From Nitrospinota bacterium (lineage in GTDB: Bacteria > Nitrospinota > Nitrospinia > Nitrospinales > Nitrospinaceae): DNA of 7,789 bases. Below the pieces are notes generated by a model. The model was not told the origin of the DNA. It saw nothing but the letters and a program-made list of their open reading frames with translations, and did not search any database. The translations under genes and the position numbers were made by a program. Position 1 is the stretch's first letter. Every line of letters begins with the position of its first letter. Below are positions 1 to 6,914 of the stretch, piece after piece. The stretch is from positions 1-7,789 of the forward strand of contig JAPUGN010000151.1 in the NCBI GenBank assembly GCA_027298165.1, in the 5' to 3' direction.

Positions 1-72
1 ACCGCCGGCATGGGCGGGGGCGTTGAGGGCCATGAACAGGATCAGGAACATCAGGCTGTGCATCCGGCGCAT
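1..72 (-). CDS. Start of an exported protein (5' fragment)
   Basis: Only the first 24 codons are inside the window; the gene continues past the left edge. The peptide begins MRRMHSLMFLILFMALN and ends APAHAGG. That is a classic Sec signal: Arg-rich n-region, a hydrophobic core, and an AHA cleavage site, so the product is exported or periplasmic. The start at 72 has GGAG six bases upstream; an in-frame ATG at 63 is a weaker alternative. A good sigma-70 promoter lies about 50 bases upstream, so the gene is probably transcribed separately from the transglutaminase gene that precedes it on the same strand. Nothing of the mature protein is visible, so its function cannot be assigned. Confidence 0.65.
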   Translation of the reverse strand, partial: MRRMHSLMFLILFMALNAPAHAGG

Positions 73-120
73 GCAGAACTCCGAATTATGAAAGGTGAGC
101 GAACTGGCACGAAAAAGCGA

Positions 121-149
121 AATATATAGGCCGGGCCAAAGGTTGTCAA
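121..149 (-). promoter_or_regulatory. Sigma-70-type promoter for the left-edge gene
   Basis: Read on the minus strand, a perfect -35 TTGACA (144-149) is followed by a 17-base spacer and a -10 TATATT (121-126, five of six matches to consensus). The predicted transcript starts near 114 and gives a leader of about 42 bases before the ATG at 72. It lies in the gap after the transglutaminase stop codon and points toward the signal-peptide fragment. Confidence 0.65.
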
Positions 150-205
150 CCCGAGTCCCCGTACCCGCTCTCCGCACACCGCGTTTGCGGGAAACATGGA
201 ACGGC

Positions 206-2335
206 TTAAACCTGCCGGATCAGGGTTTTGATCTGATGTTGCTCGCCCGGTATAAAGGGCAGATTGCCGAACCGGTGACGCTCGTAAAACCGGGTGATTG
301 CCTCGACCGCTTCCCGTTGTTCCGGCGACAGACTGTGAAGCGCCTTCAGAAATTCCAGGTGCGTTGCGTTTTTAGGTTTGAAGATGCCGCGCGCTTCCAG
401 GCGTTTCAGCATTTGCCGGTAGACTTGAACTGTGAAAGGTGGACGCGGCGCCCACGAGGCTCCCTGCCACTGGTATTTCCGGGCCAGGATGCGCCACGCC
501 AGGAATCCGGCCACCGCCCACCCGAGCGCCCACGGATGATTGTGCAGGCTGTCCAGCATTTCACTCAGGCTGGGAATTTTCCACTCCTGCCACCGGTCCT
601 TGAAGTTACGGGTTTCGCGTTGAAAGTAATTCGCCAGTTGGATCTGGTCCTGTATCGAATACTGGATGACGTATCGTTGCCAGTACAACCGCATGAGGTC
701 GAACCTCTGCGCCAGCGGATTGGATGTCTCGAACAGGGCCGCCGGATCGGGCGGGGTGGGATCGTACACTTTCCAGCCCAGGCCCGGGATATAGGCTTCC
801 ACCCAGGAGTGGGCGTTCGCCTGCCGGACCACCATGTATTGTCCCAGGTCGTTCCATTCCGTGCCGGCAAACCCGTTGACGATCCGCGAAGGGATGCCGT
901 TCAACCGCAACAGCACCGCCATGGCCGAAGCAAAATATTCGCAGTGCCCTTCCCGCCGTTCGAACAAAAATTCCTCGAGTGCCCCCTTATGGGTTTTCCG
1001 TTCCATGTCCAGGGAATACCCGTAATTATTTTTCAGGTAGGCGAGAATTTTGTGCGCCTTGACCGCATCCGGGTCGGTGCCATCCACCAGGCTATGGGCC
1101 AGTCGGTTCGTCCGGGGTGCCGTCGGCGGAACCTGCAGAAACCGGTGGGGAAACAGGTTGGGCTGATGGAAATACACCGGTTGGGGGTAGTTGGTTTGAG
1201 TATTGCCGACATCGGCGATCAGGGTGAATCGCCGGGGTCCGCTGTGCCGGTCCAGGGTTTGCAGGGAAAACCCCTGGTCCATTTGAATTTTTTTGAAAGT
1301 GCCATCGATTTTGACGGGAATCCCGTAGGTGAACACCACCGGCGTGTGGAAGGCCTCCATGTAGATTTCCTGTACCACCATTTCCCTGGGTGCCGACACC
1401 GTGAACAACCGCTTGCCCTGACCCCCGTGGTTGAAAGCCTGCCAGGCGAGCGGCATGGTGGACATCCAGGTCGTGCCGTTATAGTAGTCCAGTGGCACTC
1501 CCCGCCACAGCACCCGGGGCGGAGGACGGAAGACCTGCCCGTTTTTACGGAACTCTACCCGCATGACCACGCTGTCATTTTGCTTGATGCGGCCGACCTC
1601 GCCCAACTCCACCCGTTTGGAAAACCCGCTGACCGCCCCCTCGCCAGTATCGAGCGCCAGAAACTCCAGGCCCAGTCGCGGGAAGCTGACGAAAATGGCC
1701 GCAGTCAACAGAAAGCTGGCGAGAATCATCGTCGCCGACAGGGCGAACAGTGAAAACCCAGCCATTTCCCGGTCTCCTGTATGATGAAACCCCGACGGCG
1801 GGCACCGGGTGCCCACCCGTTCCACCATCATGTTATAAAACATCAGGCACCAGCACAGCACCAGGTAAAAAGCAAGAAACAGCGCACCGAACACCAGATC
1901 CTGAATGAACAGGGCGCCAATCAGCAGACAGACGATCGAAATCAGATAGCCGTACAGGTAGTCGTTGAGTTCCGACTTGAATACAAAGCGGGTGAGCAGG
2001 ATGAACACCAGGAACCAGACCGTGAGGTCCAGAATCGGTGGTTTCCATATAAAATAAATCAGGGGCAGGACAATGAGACCCGTCATCCAGATGGAAAACT
2101 TCACCGGCGGCAGGATGGGGATTTTTCCATACAGCTCCAGAGTAAAACACACCACCAGGGCCGTCAGAAACAGGATTCCCGCGGCCAGGGGGATGACCGC
2201 CCCGAACATCAGGCACGCCAGCCCGAGCCCCGCCAAGAGGTAGGTGAATCCGATAAAACAGGTGCGCAGGCGCGGACCCTGATTTGGCCTGTTGATTGAC
2301 AAGAAAGTTTTCATTCCATTACAATAGCTCAGCAT
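206..2335 (-). CDS. DUF3488/TgpA-type membrane transglutaminase-like protein
   Basis: A 709-residue membrane protein of the DUF3488 plus transglutaminase-core family (TgpA-like). The first 220 residues are hydrophobic, with segments near 27-68, 80-97, 101-119, 127-168 and 192-217. A large extracytoplasmic region then carries the transglutaminase core. The thiol-protease-like triad is intact: Cys465 in REGHCEYFAS, His509 in NAHSW and Asp525 in YDPTPP. A last TM segment (about 601-617) is followed by a C-terminal cytoplasmic tail of DUF4129 type. Family members are thought to act on envelope proteins or peptides; the substrate here is unknown. These genes often sit beside moxR and DUF58 genes, which are absent on the upstream side, and the downstream neighbour has its own promoter. 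The first ATG (2335) has a GGA about seven bases upstream. ATG at 2314 (MKTFLSI) is an alternative start. Confidence 0.9.
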   Translation of the reverse strand: MLSYCNGMKTFLSINRPNQGPRLRTCFIGFTYLLAGLGLACLMFGAVIPLAAGILFLTALVVCFTLELYGKIPILPPVKFSIWMTGLIVLPLIYFIWKPPILDLTVWFLVFILLTRFVFKSELNDYLYGYLISIVCLLIGALFIQDLVFGALFLAFYLVLCWCLMFYNMMVERVGTRCPPSGFHHTGDREMAGFSLFALSATMILASFLLTAAIFVSFPRLGLEFLALDTGEGAVSGFSKRVELGEVGRIKQNDSVVMRVEFRKNGQVFRPPPRVLWRGVPLDYYNGTTWMSTMPLAWQAFNHGGQGKRLFTVSAPREMVVQEIYMEAFHTPVVFTYGIPVKIDGTFKKIQMDQGFSLQTLDRHSGPRRFTLIADVGNTQTNYPQPVYFHQPNLFPHRFLQVPPTAPRTNRLAHSLVDGTDPDAVKAHKILAYLKNNYGYSLDMERKTHKGALEEFLFERREGHCEYFASAMAVLLRLNGIPSRIVNGFAGTEWNDLGQYMVVRQANAHSWVEAYIPGLGWKVYDPTPPDPAALFETSNPLAQRFDLMRLYWQRYVIQYSIQDQIQLANYFQRETRNFKDRWQEWKIPSLSEMLDSLHNHPWALGWAVAGFLAWRILARKYQWQGASWAPRPPFTVQVYRQMLKRLEARGIFKPKNATHLEFLKALHSLSPEQREAVEAITRFYERHRFGNLPFIPGEQHQIKTLIRQV

Positions 2336-2343
2336 TGCATTTT

Positions 2344-2372
2344 CCGGCTTTCCGGGCTGACCCGGAGGCCGG
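2344..2372. repeat. Imperfect GC-rich inverted repeat in a divergent gap
   Basis: TCCGGG (2351-2356) and CCCGGA (2361-2366) pair perfectly around a CTGA loop. CCGGC (2344-2348) and GCCGG (2368-2372) extend the stem with a small bulge, giving about 11 paired bases. It lies between the divergent transglutaminase and cyclophilin genes, a few bases from the transglutaminase start. No T-tract follows on either strand, so it is not a standard terminator. It could be an operator or a leader structure, but that is inference. Confidence 0.35.
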
Positions 2373-2415
2373 TGGGGATGATTTATACAGTTTAAAACAT
2401 TTTTTTGGAGGTTCC

Positions 2416-2970
2416 ATGCGGAAGATCATAATTCTGGTAGGGTTGGCGGTGGCCATGCTGGGTGGAGGTTTCAGCCCTGCGCTGGCGGAGGATATCGCCG
2501 TCATCGAAACTAAATTCGGCAATATCGAGCTGGAATTTTTTCCCGACAAGGCCCCCGGGCATGTTAAGAATTTCAAGACGCTGGCTAAAACCGGGTTTTA
2601 CAACGGAACGCTTTTCCACCGGGTGATTCCCGGTTTCATGAGCCAGGGCGGCGATCCCAATACCAAAAGCCCGGACCGGTCCACGCACGGTATGGGGGGT
2701 CCCGGTTACAGCATCAAGGCCGAGTTCAACGATATCAAGCACGACCGGGGGATTCTGTCCATGGCCCGCTCTCAGGATCCGGACAGCGCGGGGTCGCAGT
2801 TTTTTATCATGGTGCGGGATTCCCATTTTCTGGACGGGCAGTACACTGTTTTCGGAAAAGTCATCAAGGGCATGGATGTGGTGGATAAAATCGTCAGTGC
2901 TCCGCGTGACGGAGGGGACAATCCGCTGGAACCCATCAGCATGAAAATTTCTATTAGACTTAAAAATTAA
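2416..2970 (+). CDS. Exported cyclophilin-type peptidyl-prolyl isomerase
   Basis: A 184-residue cyclophilin that catalyses cis-trans isomerisation of X-Pro bonds. Residues 1-24 form a Sec signal peptide (MRKIIILVGLAVAML, cleavage after PALA), so it should work in the periplasm, like PpiA. The catalytic core is present: FHR with Arg69, GFM with Phe74, SQGGD with Gln77, SMAR around 115-118 and SAGSQFF around 124-130. The position equal to human CypA Trp121 is Phe138 and that of His126 is Tyr143, as is common in bacterial cyclophilins of low cyclosporin affinity. The start at 2416 is set by TTGGAGG a few bases upstream and by the signal peptide; the reading frame is open further upstream but without coding character. 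It is followed after 26 bases by a cytosolic paralogue, suggesting one transcript and an old tandem duplication. Confidence 0.93.
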   Translation: MRKIIILVGLAVAMLGGGFSPALAEDIAVIETKFGNIELEFFPDKAPGHVKNFKTLAKTGFYNGTLFHRVIPGFMSQGGDPNTKSPDRSTHGMGGPGYSIKAEFNDIKHDRGILSMARSQDPDSAGSQFFIMVRDSHFLDGQYTVFGKVIKGMDVVDKIVSAPRDGGDNPLEPISMKISIRLKN

Positions 2971-2974
2971 TTCT

Positions 2975-2991
2975 AAAGCCAAAGGAGCTTT
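2975..2991 (+). other. Small stem-loop holding the ribosome binding site
   Basis: AAAGC (2975-2979) and GCTTT (2987-2991) can form a five-base stem with AAGGA of the Shine-Dalgarno sequence in its seven-base loop, just before the ATG at 2997. The stem is short and AU-rich, so it may only be weakly stable. The ribosome binding site itself (AAAGGAG, 2981-2987) is strong and fixes the start of the second cyclophilin. Confidence 0.3.
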
Positions 2992-2996
2992 TTAAT

Positions 2997-3485
2997 ATGG
3001 GTAAAGTAACCGCAGTGATCGAAACGGTGCACGGGATGATCAAACTGGAACTTTTTGAGGACAAGGCTCCAGGCCATGTCAAAAATCTCAAGGACCTGGC
3101 CAGCAAGGGATTTTATGACGGCACCACCTTTCACCGAATCATTCCCGGTTTCATGATTCAGGGAGGCGATCCCAATTCGAAATCCGACGATCGCTCCTCC
3201 CACGGCAGTGGCGGCCCGGGCCACAACATCGACGCCGAGTTCAATGACACCAAGCACGTACGGGGTGTCCTTTCCATGGCGCGGTCTCAGGAACCGAACA
3301 GCGCCGGGTCGCAGTTTTTTATCTGCGTCAAGGATTCGTTTTTCCTGGACGGGCAGTACACGGCGTTCGGCAGGGTGGTTGAAGGCATGGACGTGGTGGA
3401 TAAAATCGTCAACGAACCCCGGGACTCCAACGACAACCCCAACGAGAAGATGGAAATAAAATCAGTTTCCGTCGTCGAAGAATAA
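2997..3485 (+). CDS. Cytosolic cyclophilin-type peptidyl-prolyl isomerase
   Basis: A 162-residue cyclophilin without a signal peptide, so it is predicted to act in the cytoplasm, like PpiB. It is the close paralogue of the exported enzyme just upstream: long blocks are shared, such as DKAPGHVKN, IPGFM, SMARSQ, SAGSQFFI, FLDGQYT and GMDVVDKIV. Core residues are intact: Arg47 (FHR), Phe52, Gln55 (IQGGD), Gln106 and Phe108. The CypA Trp121 site is Phe116 and the His126 site is Tyr121. The length is normal for a single-domain bacterial cyclophilin. The start is fixed by AAAGGAG nine bases upstream. It is followed after 46 bases by the small STAS-like gene on the same strand, so the three genes are probably one operon. 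Confidence 0.93.
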   Translation: MGKVTAVIETVHGMIKLELFEDKAPGHVKNLKDLASKGFYDGTTFHRIIPGFMIQGGDPNSKSDDRSSHGSGGPGHNIDAEFNDTKHVRGVLSMARSQEPNSAGSQFFICVKDSFFLDGQYTAFGRVVEGMDVVDKIVNEPRDSNDNPNEKMEIKSVSVVEE

Positions 3486-3531
3486 AATTTCCGCTAGCCG
3501 TCCATTCGGGAAGCGAAATAGGAAGGGAAAA

Positions 3532-3897
3532 ATGGAAAACGAACTGATCGTCAGTGTGTACAAATTTATGGGAAACGATTTACTGTCGGGCCGTACGTCC
3601 GAAGACGGCTCGCCCTCTGCTGAGTCTCTGAGACAACATATTCTCGACAACTGGGATAAATACGAGCGGATTTCCGTTTCTCTGGATTCCGTGGTGCAGA
3701 TTACCCGCCCTTTTTACGACGAGGCCTTCGCCAAACTGCTGGAAGATCATCCTCTGAATGATTTCAACCAGAAAGTCCATTTTCCCGACGCCCAAGAAAA
3801 AATCGTCAAGGAATTAAACACCGCCTTCAAGATTCGCCTCAAAATCATTCAGTCCAAGAGAGACAAGGACAAGGAAAATGATGAGCTCGGCCTTTAG
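3532..3897 (+). CDS. Small protein resembling STAS-like DUF4325
   Basis: A 121-residue soluble protein with no signal or membrane segment. Residues 47-72 (ISVSLDSVVQITRPFYDEAF and following AKLLED) resemble the core of the STAS-like DUF4325 family: a beta strand ending in 'LD', then 'IT..F.DEAF..LL'. A helix near 87-107 (EKIVKELNTAFKIRLKI) matches the region before the conserved Arg near the family's end. Members are thought to be signalling or regulatory modules by analogy with STAS anti-sigma antagonists; no activity is established and the usual kinase partner is not visible here. The tail (107-119) is highly charged, Lys/Asp/Glu-rich. An AGGAAGGG site precedes the ATG at 3532. It follows the cyclophilins closely on the same strand. 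The family call is from memory of the motif and is moderate. Confidence 0.6.
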   Translation: MENELIVSVYKFMGNDLLSGRTSEDGSPSAESLRQHILDNWDKYERISVSLDSVVQITRPFYDEAFAKLLEDHPLNDFNQKVHFPDAQEKIVKELNTAFKIRLKIIQSKRDKDKENDELGL

Positions 3898-3910
3898 GAA
3901 GGGTGTCGTT

Positions 3911-3942
3911 GCCCCATGGATGGGGCGCCGGGCAAGGCCCGG
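3911..3942. other. Two adjacent short hairpins after the cyclophilin operon
   Basis: GCCCCA (3911-3916) pairs with TGGGGC (3921-3926) around a TGGA loop. One base later, CCGGGC (3928-3933) pairs with GCCCGG (3937-3942) around AAG. They begin 14 bases after the stop of the STAS-like gene, in the gap between convergent genes. There is no T-run after them, so intrinsic termination is doubtful; they could stabilise the mRNA 3' end or support factor-dependent termination. The rest of the gap to 4040 shows nothing I recognise. Confidence 0.35.
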
Positions 3943-4040
3943 AGCAAATTTCAAACCCTGAATTGTGCCAGGAGATTACCGAAAGCCGTTAAAGGTCAAC
4001 CCATTCCCCCTCCGGGCAGGAGCGGGTCAAACGACTTCCC

Positions 4041-4640
4041 CTATTTTTTGCTCGTCTTCATCACCGCTTCAATGATGGCCTCGGCGAATTCCTCCGCCAC
4101 TTCGGCCCCCACCGCTGTGATGATATTGTCATGGACCACCAGGTTTTCTTCGACCAGAATCGCCGCGGCTTTGTCGAGTTCCGGGAGGGTGTGTTTGTCA
4201 TGGGGCGCCGCCACTTCGATATTTTCCAGCAGACCCGCCACCCCCAACGCCGGCACACCCTGCCCGATGCCGGCGATCACCATAGCGCTTCTAAATCGGT
4301 CCATGATCAACAGCCGGACCAGCTTGTCCGTCCACACATGTTTGCGGGTGCCGCGTCCGCCGATGATCACCACCGCGTGAAACACGCCGAGAACCTGGCG
4401 CGTGCCTTTGCTGCTGGTCACGTAACTGTCTCCCGTGATGCCCTCCATGGCATCGACAACGATCAAATCCGGCATGACCCGGCCGGTTTTCATGCCGACC
4501 GCTTCCTTGAGTTTGCTGGAAGCGATGCGCACGGTCGCTCCTTCTTCCCGAAATTTTTTTAAAGGAATCTCCAACTCCTGCTCGTCGTAATAATCTTTCG
4601 GAATAATAATCAATATGTTTTTACCTTCCAAACGTGCCAT
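4041..4640 (-). CDS. DJ-1/PfpI-superfamily protein without the catalytic cysteine
   Basis: A 199-residue protein with the class I glutamine-amidotransferase-like fold of the DJ-1/PfpI family. Diagnostic parts are the N-terminal strand and helix (NILIIIPKDYYDEQELEIP, then REEGATVRIAS), the central strand VVIIGGRG (90-97), the nucleophile elbow (121-138) and the end (VVHDNIITAVGAEVAEEF). In PfpI the elbow reads ICHGP. Here the aligned bases encode IGQGV (125-129), so the nucleophile Cys is Gly126 and His is Gln127. The acidic site near Glu12 of PfpI is Asp19. A protease, deglycase or hydratase role is therefore unlikely; a binding, structural or sensing role is inference. The start at 4640 (MARLEGKN) has AGGAG upstream. 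The reading frame extends to 4736, but that extension lacks family similarity. It is cytoplasmic, with no signal. It is convergent with the STAS-like gene. Confidence 0.87.
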   Translation of the reverse strand: MARLEGKNILIIIPKDYYDEQELEIPLKKFREEGATVRIASSKLKEAVGMKTGRVMPDLIVVDAMEGITGDSYVTSSKGTRQVLGVFHAVVIIGGRGTRKHVWTDKLVRLLIMDRFRSAMVIAGIGQGVPALGVAGLLENIEVAAPHDKHTLPELDKAAAILVEENLVVHDNIITAVGAEVAEEFAEAIIEAVMKTSKK

Positions 4641-4754
4641 CCTATATTTCTCCTGTCTCCCCCGGTTGCGGGAGGACTGTGCATGACCTGATCCCCTGAA
4701 CTGATCAAAGCGGGGCAAGGGGGTGGATATCTCCAATTCTAAAGAGTGGTTCGA

Positions 4755-4783
4755 ATTATAGAGGAAAACTCTGATTAGTCCAA
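4755..4783 (-). promoter_or_regulatory. Possible promoter for the DJ-1-like gene
   Basis: On the minus strand a perfect -10 TATAAT (4755-4760) lies 17 bases after TTGGAC (4778-4783), which keeps only the TTG of the -35 consensus. It overlaps the last codons of the glycosyltransferase gene. It would start a transcript near 4748, with about 108 bases of leader before the ATG at 4640. The 134-base gap and this site suggest the DJ-1-like gene need not depend on the glycosyltransferase transcript. Confidence 0.4.
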
Positions 4784-6682
4784 TACCAGCCGGTAGAGAA
4801 AAAAATCACCCGACTGTTTCACCAACCGGGCGCGATTTTTCAAGAACCGATTCAGCGCGGACCGGCCGGCCGGAGAGAATGCCGCATCCTTACCGAACAC
4901 GAAATTGCGGTCGAACATCAGGTGGGTGATGCCGAGAGATTGAAATTGGCCGAGCAGGCCTTCGGGAGAGGCGTCCCGCGCCAGCATCGCCTGCAGGGTG
5001 TGCGCTTCAAACACGCTGTCGCTGTGAAACGGCCGCTCGGCAAGGTAACCCAGATTGCGCATATAAACCAGCAGCACCTTCGTTTTCGGGTCCAGCCCGT
5101 TCATGGCCTGATACATGGGATACCGCGGGATATTGCGGGACAGATATGCGTCGCGGGTTTCCTGCCCCGCCACAAACAGGCCGGGGTTTTTCTTGTGCCA
5201 GGTTTCCCATATCAAGCTGAGATTGAATAATACCCCGCACGCCACCATACCCAGCAGAACCTTCTTCAATACACGTGACAACGCATTGTCATCAGGAGAG
5301 ATGGGTCTCGTCGCCCGTTCCAGTCCGGCGACGTACAACAGTGTCAAAGCCGTGAAAGCGGGCGCGAGGAAACGGACGTACTGGAAATAAACGAACCAGA
5401 ACAGGAGCAGAACCCCGGCAAACACGCCGAGGGCCGCTACACGCGTGGAACGGGGTTTCCATAACCCGGCGATGAGAGCAGGAATCAATAGGAAGAACAC
5501 GATACCGATCCGCCCGTCAAACTTCAGCGAATCCGGCTCGGCGTGGAACGTGAGGTTGTACGGCAGTAGCATCAGATCCCACACTCCCCGCCCCATGCCG
5601 AACAGTTTGACATACTGATCGAACATCAGCGCCCGTTCGGCGTCCCAGTTGACGCGGTCCTCCCCGCCCAAAAGCGGCATCAACAGCGGCAGCAACGGAT
5701 TTCCGGAATACAGGAAATTGCGCATCCACCACGGTGCCATAAATAGGAAAACGATGCCGCCGAAGATCAGGATCTGTTTCACCACCCGCGTCGGGTTGTT
5801 GTCCGCACGCCCGGTGAGCGCGATGCCCAGCACCGCCAGCGGCAGCACGATCAATCCCGTCAGTTTGGTGGCCCAGGCCGCGCCGGCGCACCCCGCCATG
5901 TAGAAAAACCAGAAGGGCAGGCGGGTTTCCCGCCACCGGTCCCAGGAGTAAAAGGTGAAAAACATGAATCCCGCCAGCGCCAGATCGACATAAGCTGAGG
6001 CCGATATTTCAAAAAAGGTCGGCGTGCAGAAAAACAGCACCGGTACGAACCCCGCCAGGCGCGGCGACAGGTATTGCCGGCAATAAACCATCAATCCCAA
6101 AAGCAGCAGAAACGCCATCCCCAGCCCGCACAACGCCGGGAGCGACTCCACCCCGAAAGTCAGCGCGAACAGGAACACCATCTCGAACAGCAGGGGAAAA
6201 AACGAATACATGCTGTTGGGCAGGTTGATGATTCCGTGATTTTCGAGGTACGTCTTGGGAAGGGCCAGGTGGTAGACCAGTGCGTCGGTTTTCACCGGCG
6301 GTGCCAGGGCCAGAATCAGCGCCAGAACGACCAGCGCGGCCAGCACCAACCCGCAGAACCCGAGAAACTCCCGGTCCGGCTGCTCCTTGCCAAACAATGT
6401 CCCGAGGCCGGGCCGCAGGGCTGAAACCTCCTGCCAGAGCAGCGGCCAGGTTTTGGCCGAGGCCAGAAATATCACTGCCAGAACGATCCACCCGGTAACC
6501 GGATAGATCAGCCCGGCAAACGCCAGCGCCGTGGTCACCCCCGAGACCGTCACCAGACCCAGCAGGGTGTGGAACACCAGCCGCTCCAGCCCATCGGAAT
6601 AGGCCGGTTGCCAGAATCGGGCAAGGGTTTCCCCTAGCAGGAAAAATGCCAAAAAAAGGATTGTGAAAAGGATCAGGTCCAT
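4775..6682 (-). CDS. ArnT/RgtA-like membrane glycosyltransferase
   Basis: A 635-residue polytopic membrane protein of the GT-C fold, related to the ArnT/PMT and RgtA/B/C/D-like (GT39/GT83) families, which move sugars from polyprenyl-phosphate donors to periplasmic acceptors. About 12 hydrophobic segments are visible. The first extracytoplasmic loop carries the motif PVKTDALVYHLALPK with the likely catalytic Asp133. Further family-typical pieces are SAYVDLALAG (Asp233), APWWMRNFLYSGNPLLPL and QYVRFLAPA. The last 110 residues or so form a soluble tail ending GDFFLYRLVLD. Donor and acceptor cannot be read from sequence. ATG at 6682 begins MDLILFTILFLAFFLLG. An upstream in-frame GTG at 6748 would add 22 residues, but it lies only about six bases after the predicted transcript start. 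Neither start has a clear Shine-Dalgarno site. Confidence 0.85.
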   Translation of the reverse strand: MDLILFTILFLAFFLLGETLARFWQPAYSDGLERLVFHTLLGLVTVSGVTTALAFAGLIYPVTGWIVLAVIFLASAKTWPLLWQEVSALRPGLGTLFGKEQPDREFLGFCGLVLAALVVLALILALAPPVKTDALVYHLALPKTYLENHGIINLPNSMYSFFPLLFEMVFLFALTFGVESLPALCGLGMAFLLLLGLMVYCRQYLSPRLAGFVPVLFFCTPTFFEISASAYVDLALAGFMFFTFYSWDRWRETRLPFWFFYMAGCAGAAWATKLTGLIVLPLAVLGIALTGRADNNPTRVVKQILIFGGIVFLFMAPWWMRNFLYSGNPLLPLLMPLLGGEDRVNWDAERALMFDQYVKLFGMGRGVWDLMLLPYNLTFHAEPDSLKFDGRIGIVFFLLIPALIAGLWKPRSTRVAALGVFAGVLLLFWFVYFQYVRFLAPAFTALTLLYVAGLERATRPISPDDNALSRVLKKVLLGMVACGVLFNLSLIWETWHKKNPGLFVAGQETRDAYLSRNIPRYPMYQAMNGLDPKTKVLLVYMRNLGYLAERPFHSDSVFEAHTLQAMLARDASPEGLLGQFQSLGITHLMFDRNFVFGKDAAFSPAGRSALNRFLKNRARLVKQSGDFFLYRLVLD

Positions 6683-6760
6683 GGAGGGCAATTGGGTTTT
6701 TAAAATCGGTGGGAGTTTCAGAGGACGGTCAAACCCCGGATAATGCACCTTAGTTCTTAT

Positions 6761-6788
6761 TTTATACCGATTTACCGGATAGGGTGAA
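6761..6788 (-). promoter_or_regulatory. Candidate promoter for the glycosyltransferase gene
   Basis: On the minus strand, TTCACC (-35, 6783-6788, four of six matches) and TATAAA (-10, 6761-6766, five of six) are separated by 16 bases. The predicted start is near 6754, about 70 bases before the ATG at 6682. The site is back-to-back with the cytochrome promoter, with about 60 bases between the two -35 boxes, so a shared regulator would be possible. Confidence 0.45.
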
Positions 6789-6848
6789 TTTTAAAGGGTT
6801 GCCTCGGTGTGGCGGATTATGAAAACCGGCCTGTTCGGGAGTTTTGGG

Positions 6849-6876
6849 TTGACACAAGTTCAAATTTTAATATAAT
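6849..6876 (+). promoter_or_regulatory. Consensus sigma-70 promoter of the cytochrome gene
   Basis: A perfect -35 TTGACA (6849-6854), a 16-base A/T-rich spacer and a perfect -10 TATAAT (6871-6876). Transcription should start near 6883-6885 and give a leader of about 135 bases before the ATG at 7020. Both hexamers match consensus exactly, which predicts strong, mainly constitutive initiation unless a repressor acts on it. Confidence 0.8.
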
Positions 6877-6914
6877 TTAGCACTCTTTTTTTGTCGGTAT
6901 TGCGCGCGGTTTTG

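Noticed and set aside
178..191. A hairpin CCGC/GCGG after the transglutaminase stop as a terminator
   Set aside because: The stem is only four bases and no T-run follows on the minus strand.
95..1753. A 552-codon open frame on the plus strand
   Set aside because: It is antisense to the transglutaminase gene, whose catalytic motifs and membrane segments are clear on the minus strand. The antisense product is Arg/Pro/His/Gln-rich, lacks any family motif, and arises from GC-rich codon use on the other strand.
1781..2299. A 172-codon open frame on the plus strand
   Set aside because: It is antisense to the membrane segments of the transglutaminase gene; its Gln/His-rich product is what hydrophobic codons give when read backwards.
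2392..2982. A 196-codon open frame on the minus strand opposite the first cyclophilin
   Set aside because: The plus strand encodes a full cyclophilin with signal peptide and ribosome site; the antisense product shows no family features.
4641..4736. An N-terminal extension of the DJ-1-like protein to 4736
   Set aside because: The added residues are hydrophilic and unlike the family, and a good ribosome site precedes the ATG at 4640, where the first beta strand begins.
6877..6909. A full CIRCE (HrcA) operator after the cytochrome promoter
   Set aside because: TTAGCACTC is present, but nine bases later there is no GAGTGCTAA, so the required inverted repeat is absent. Only the half site is noted.
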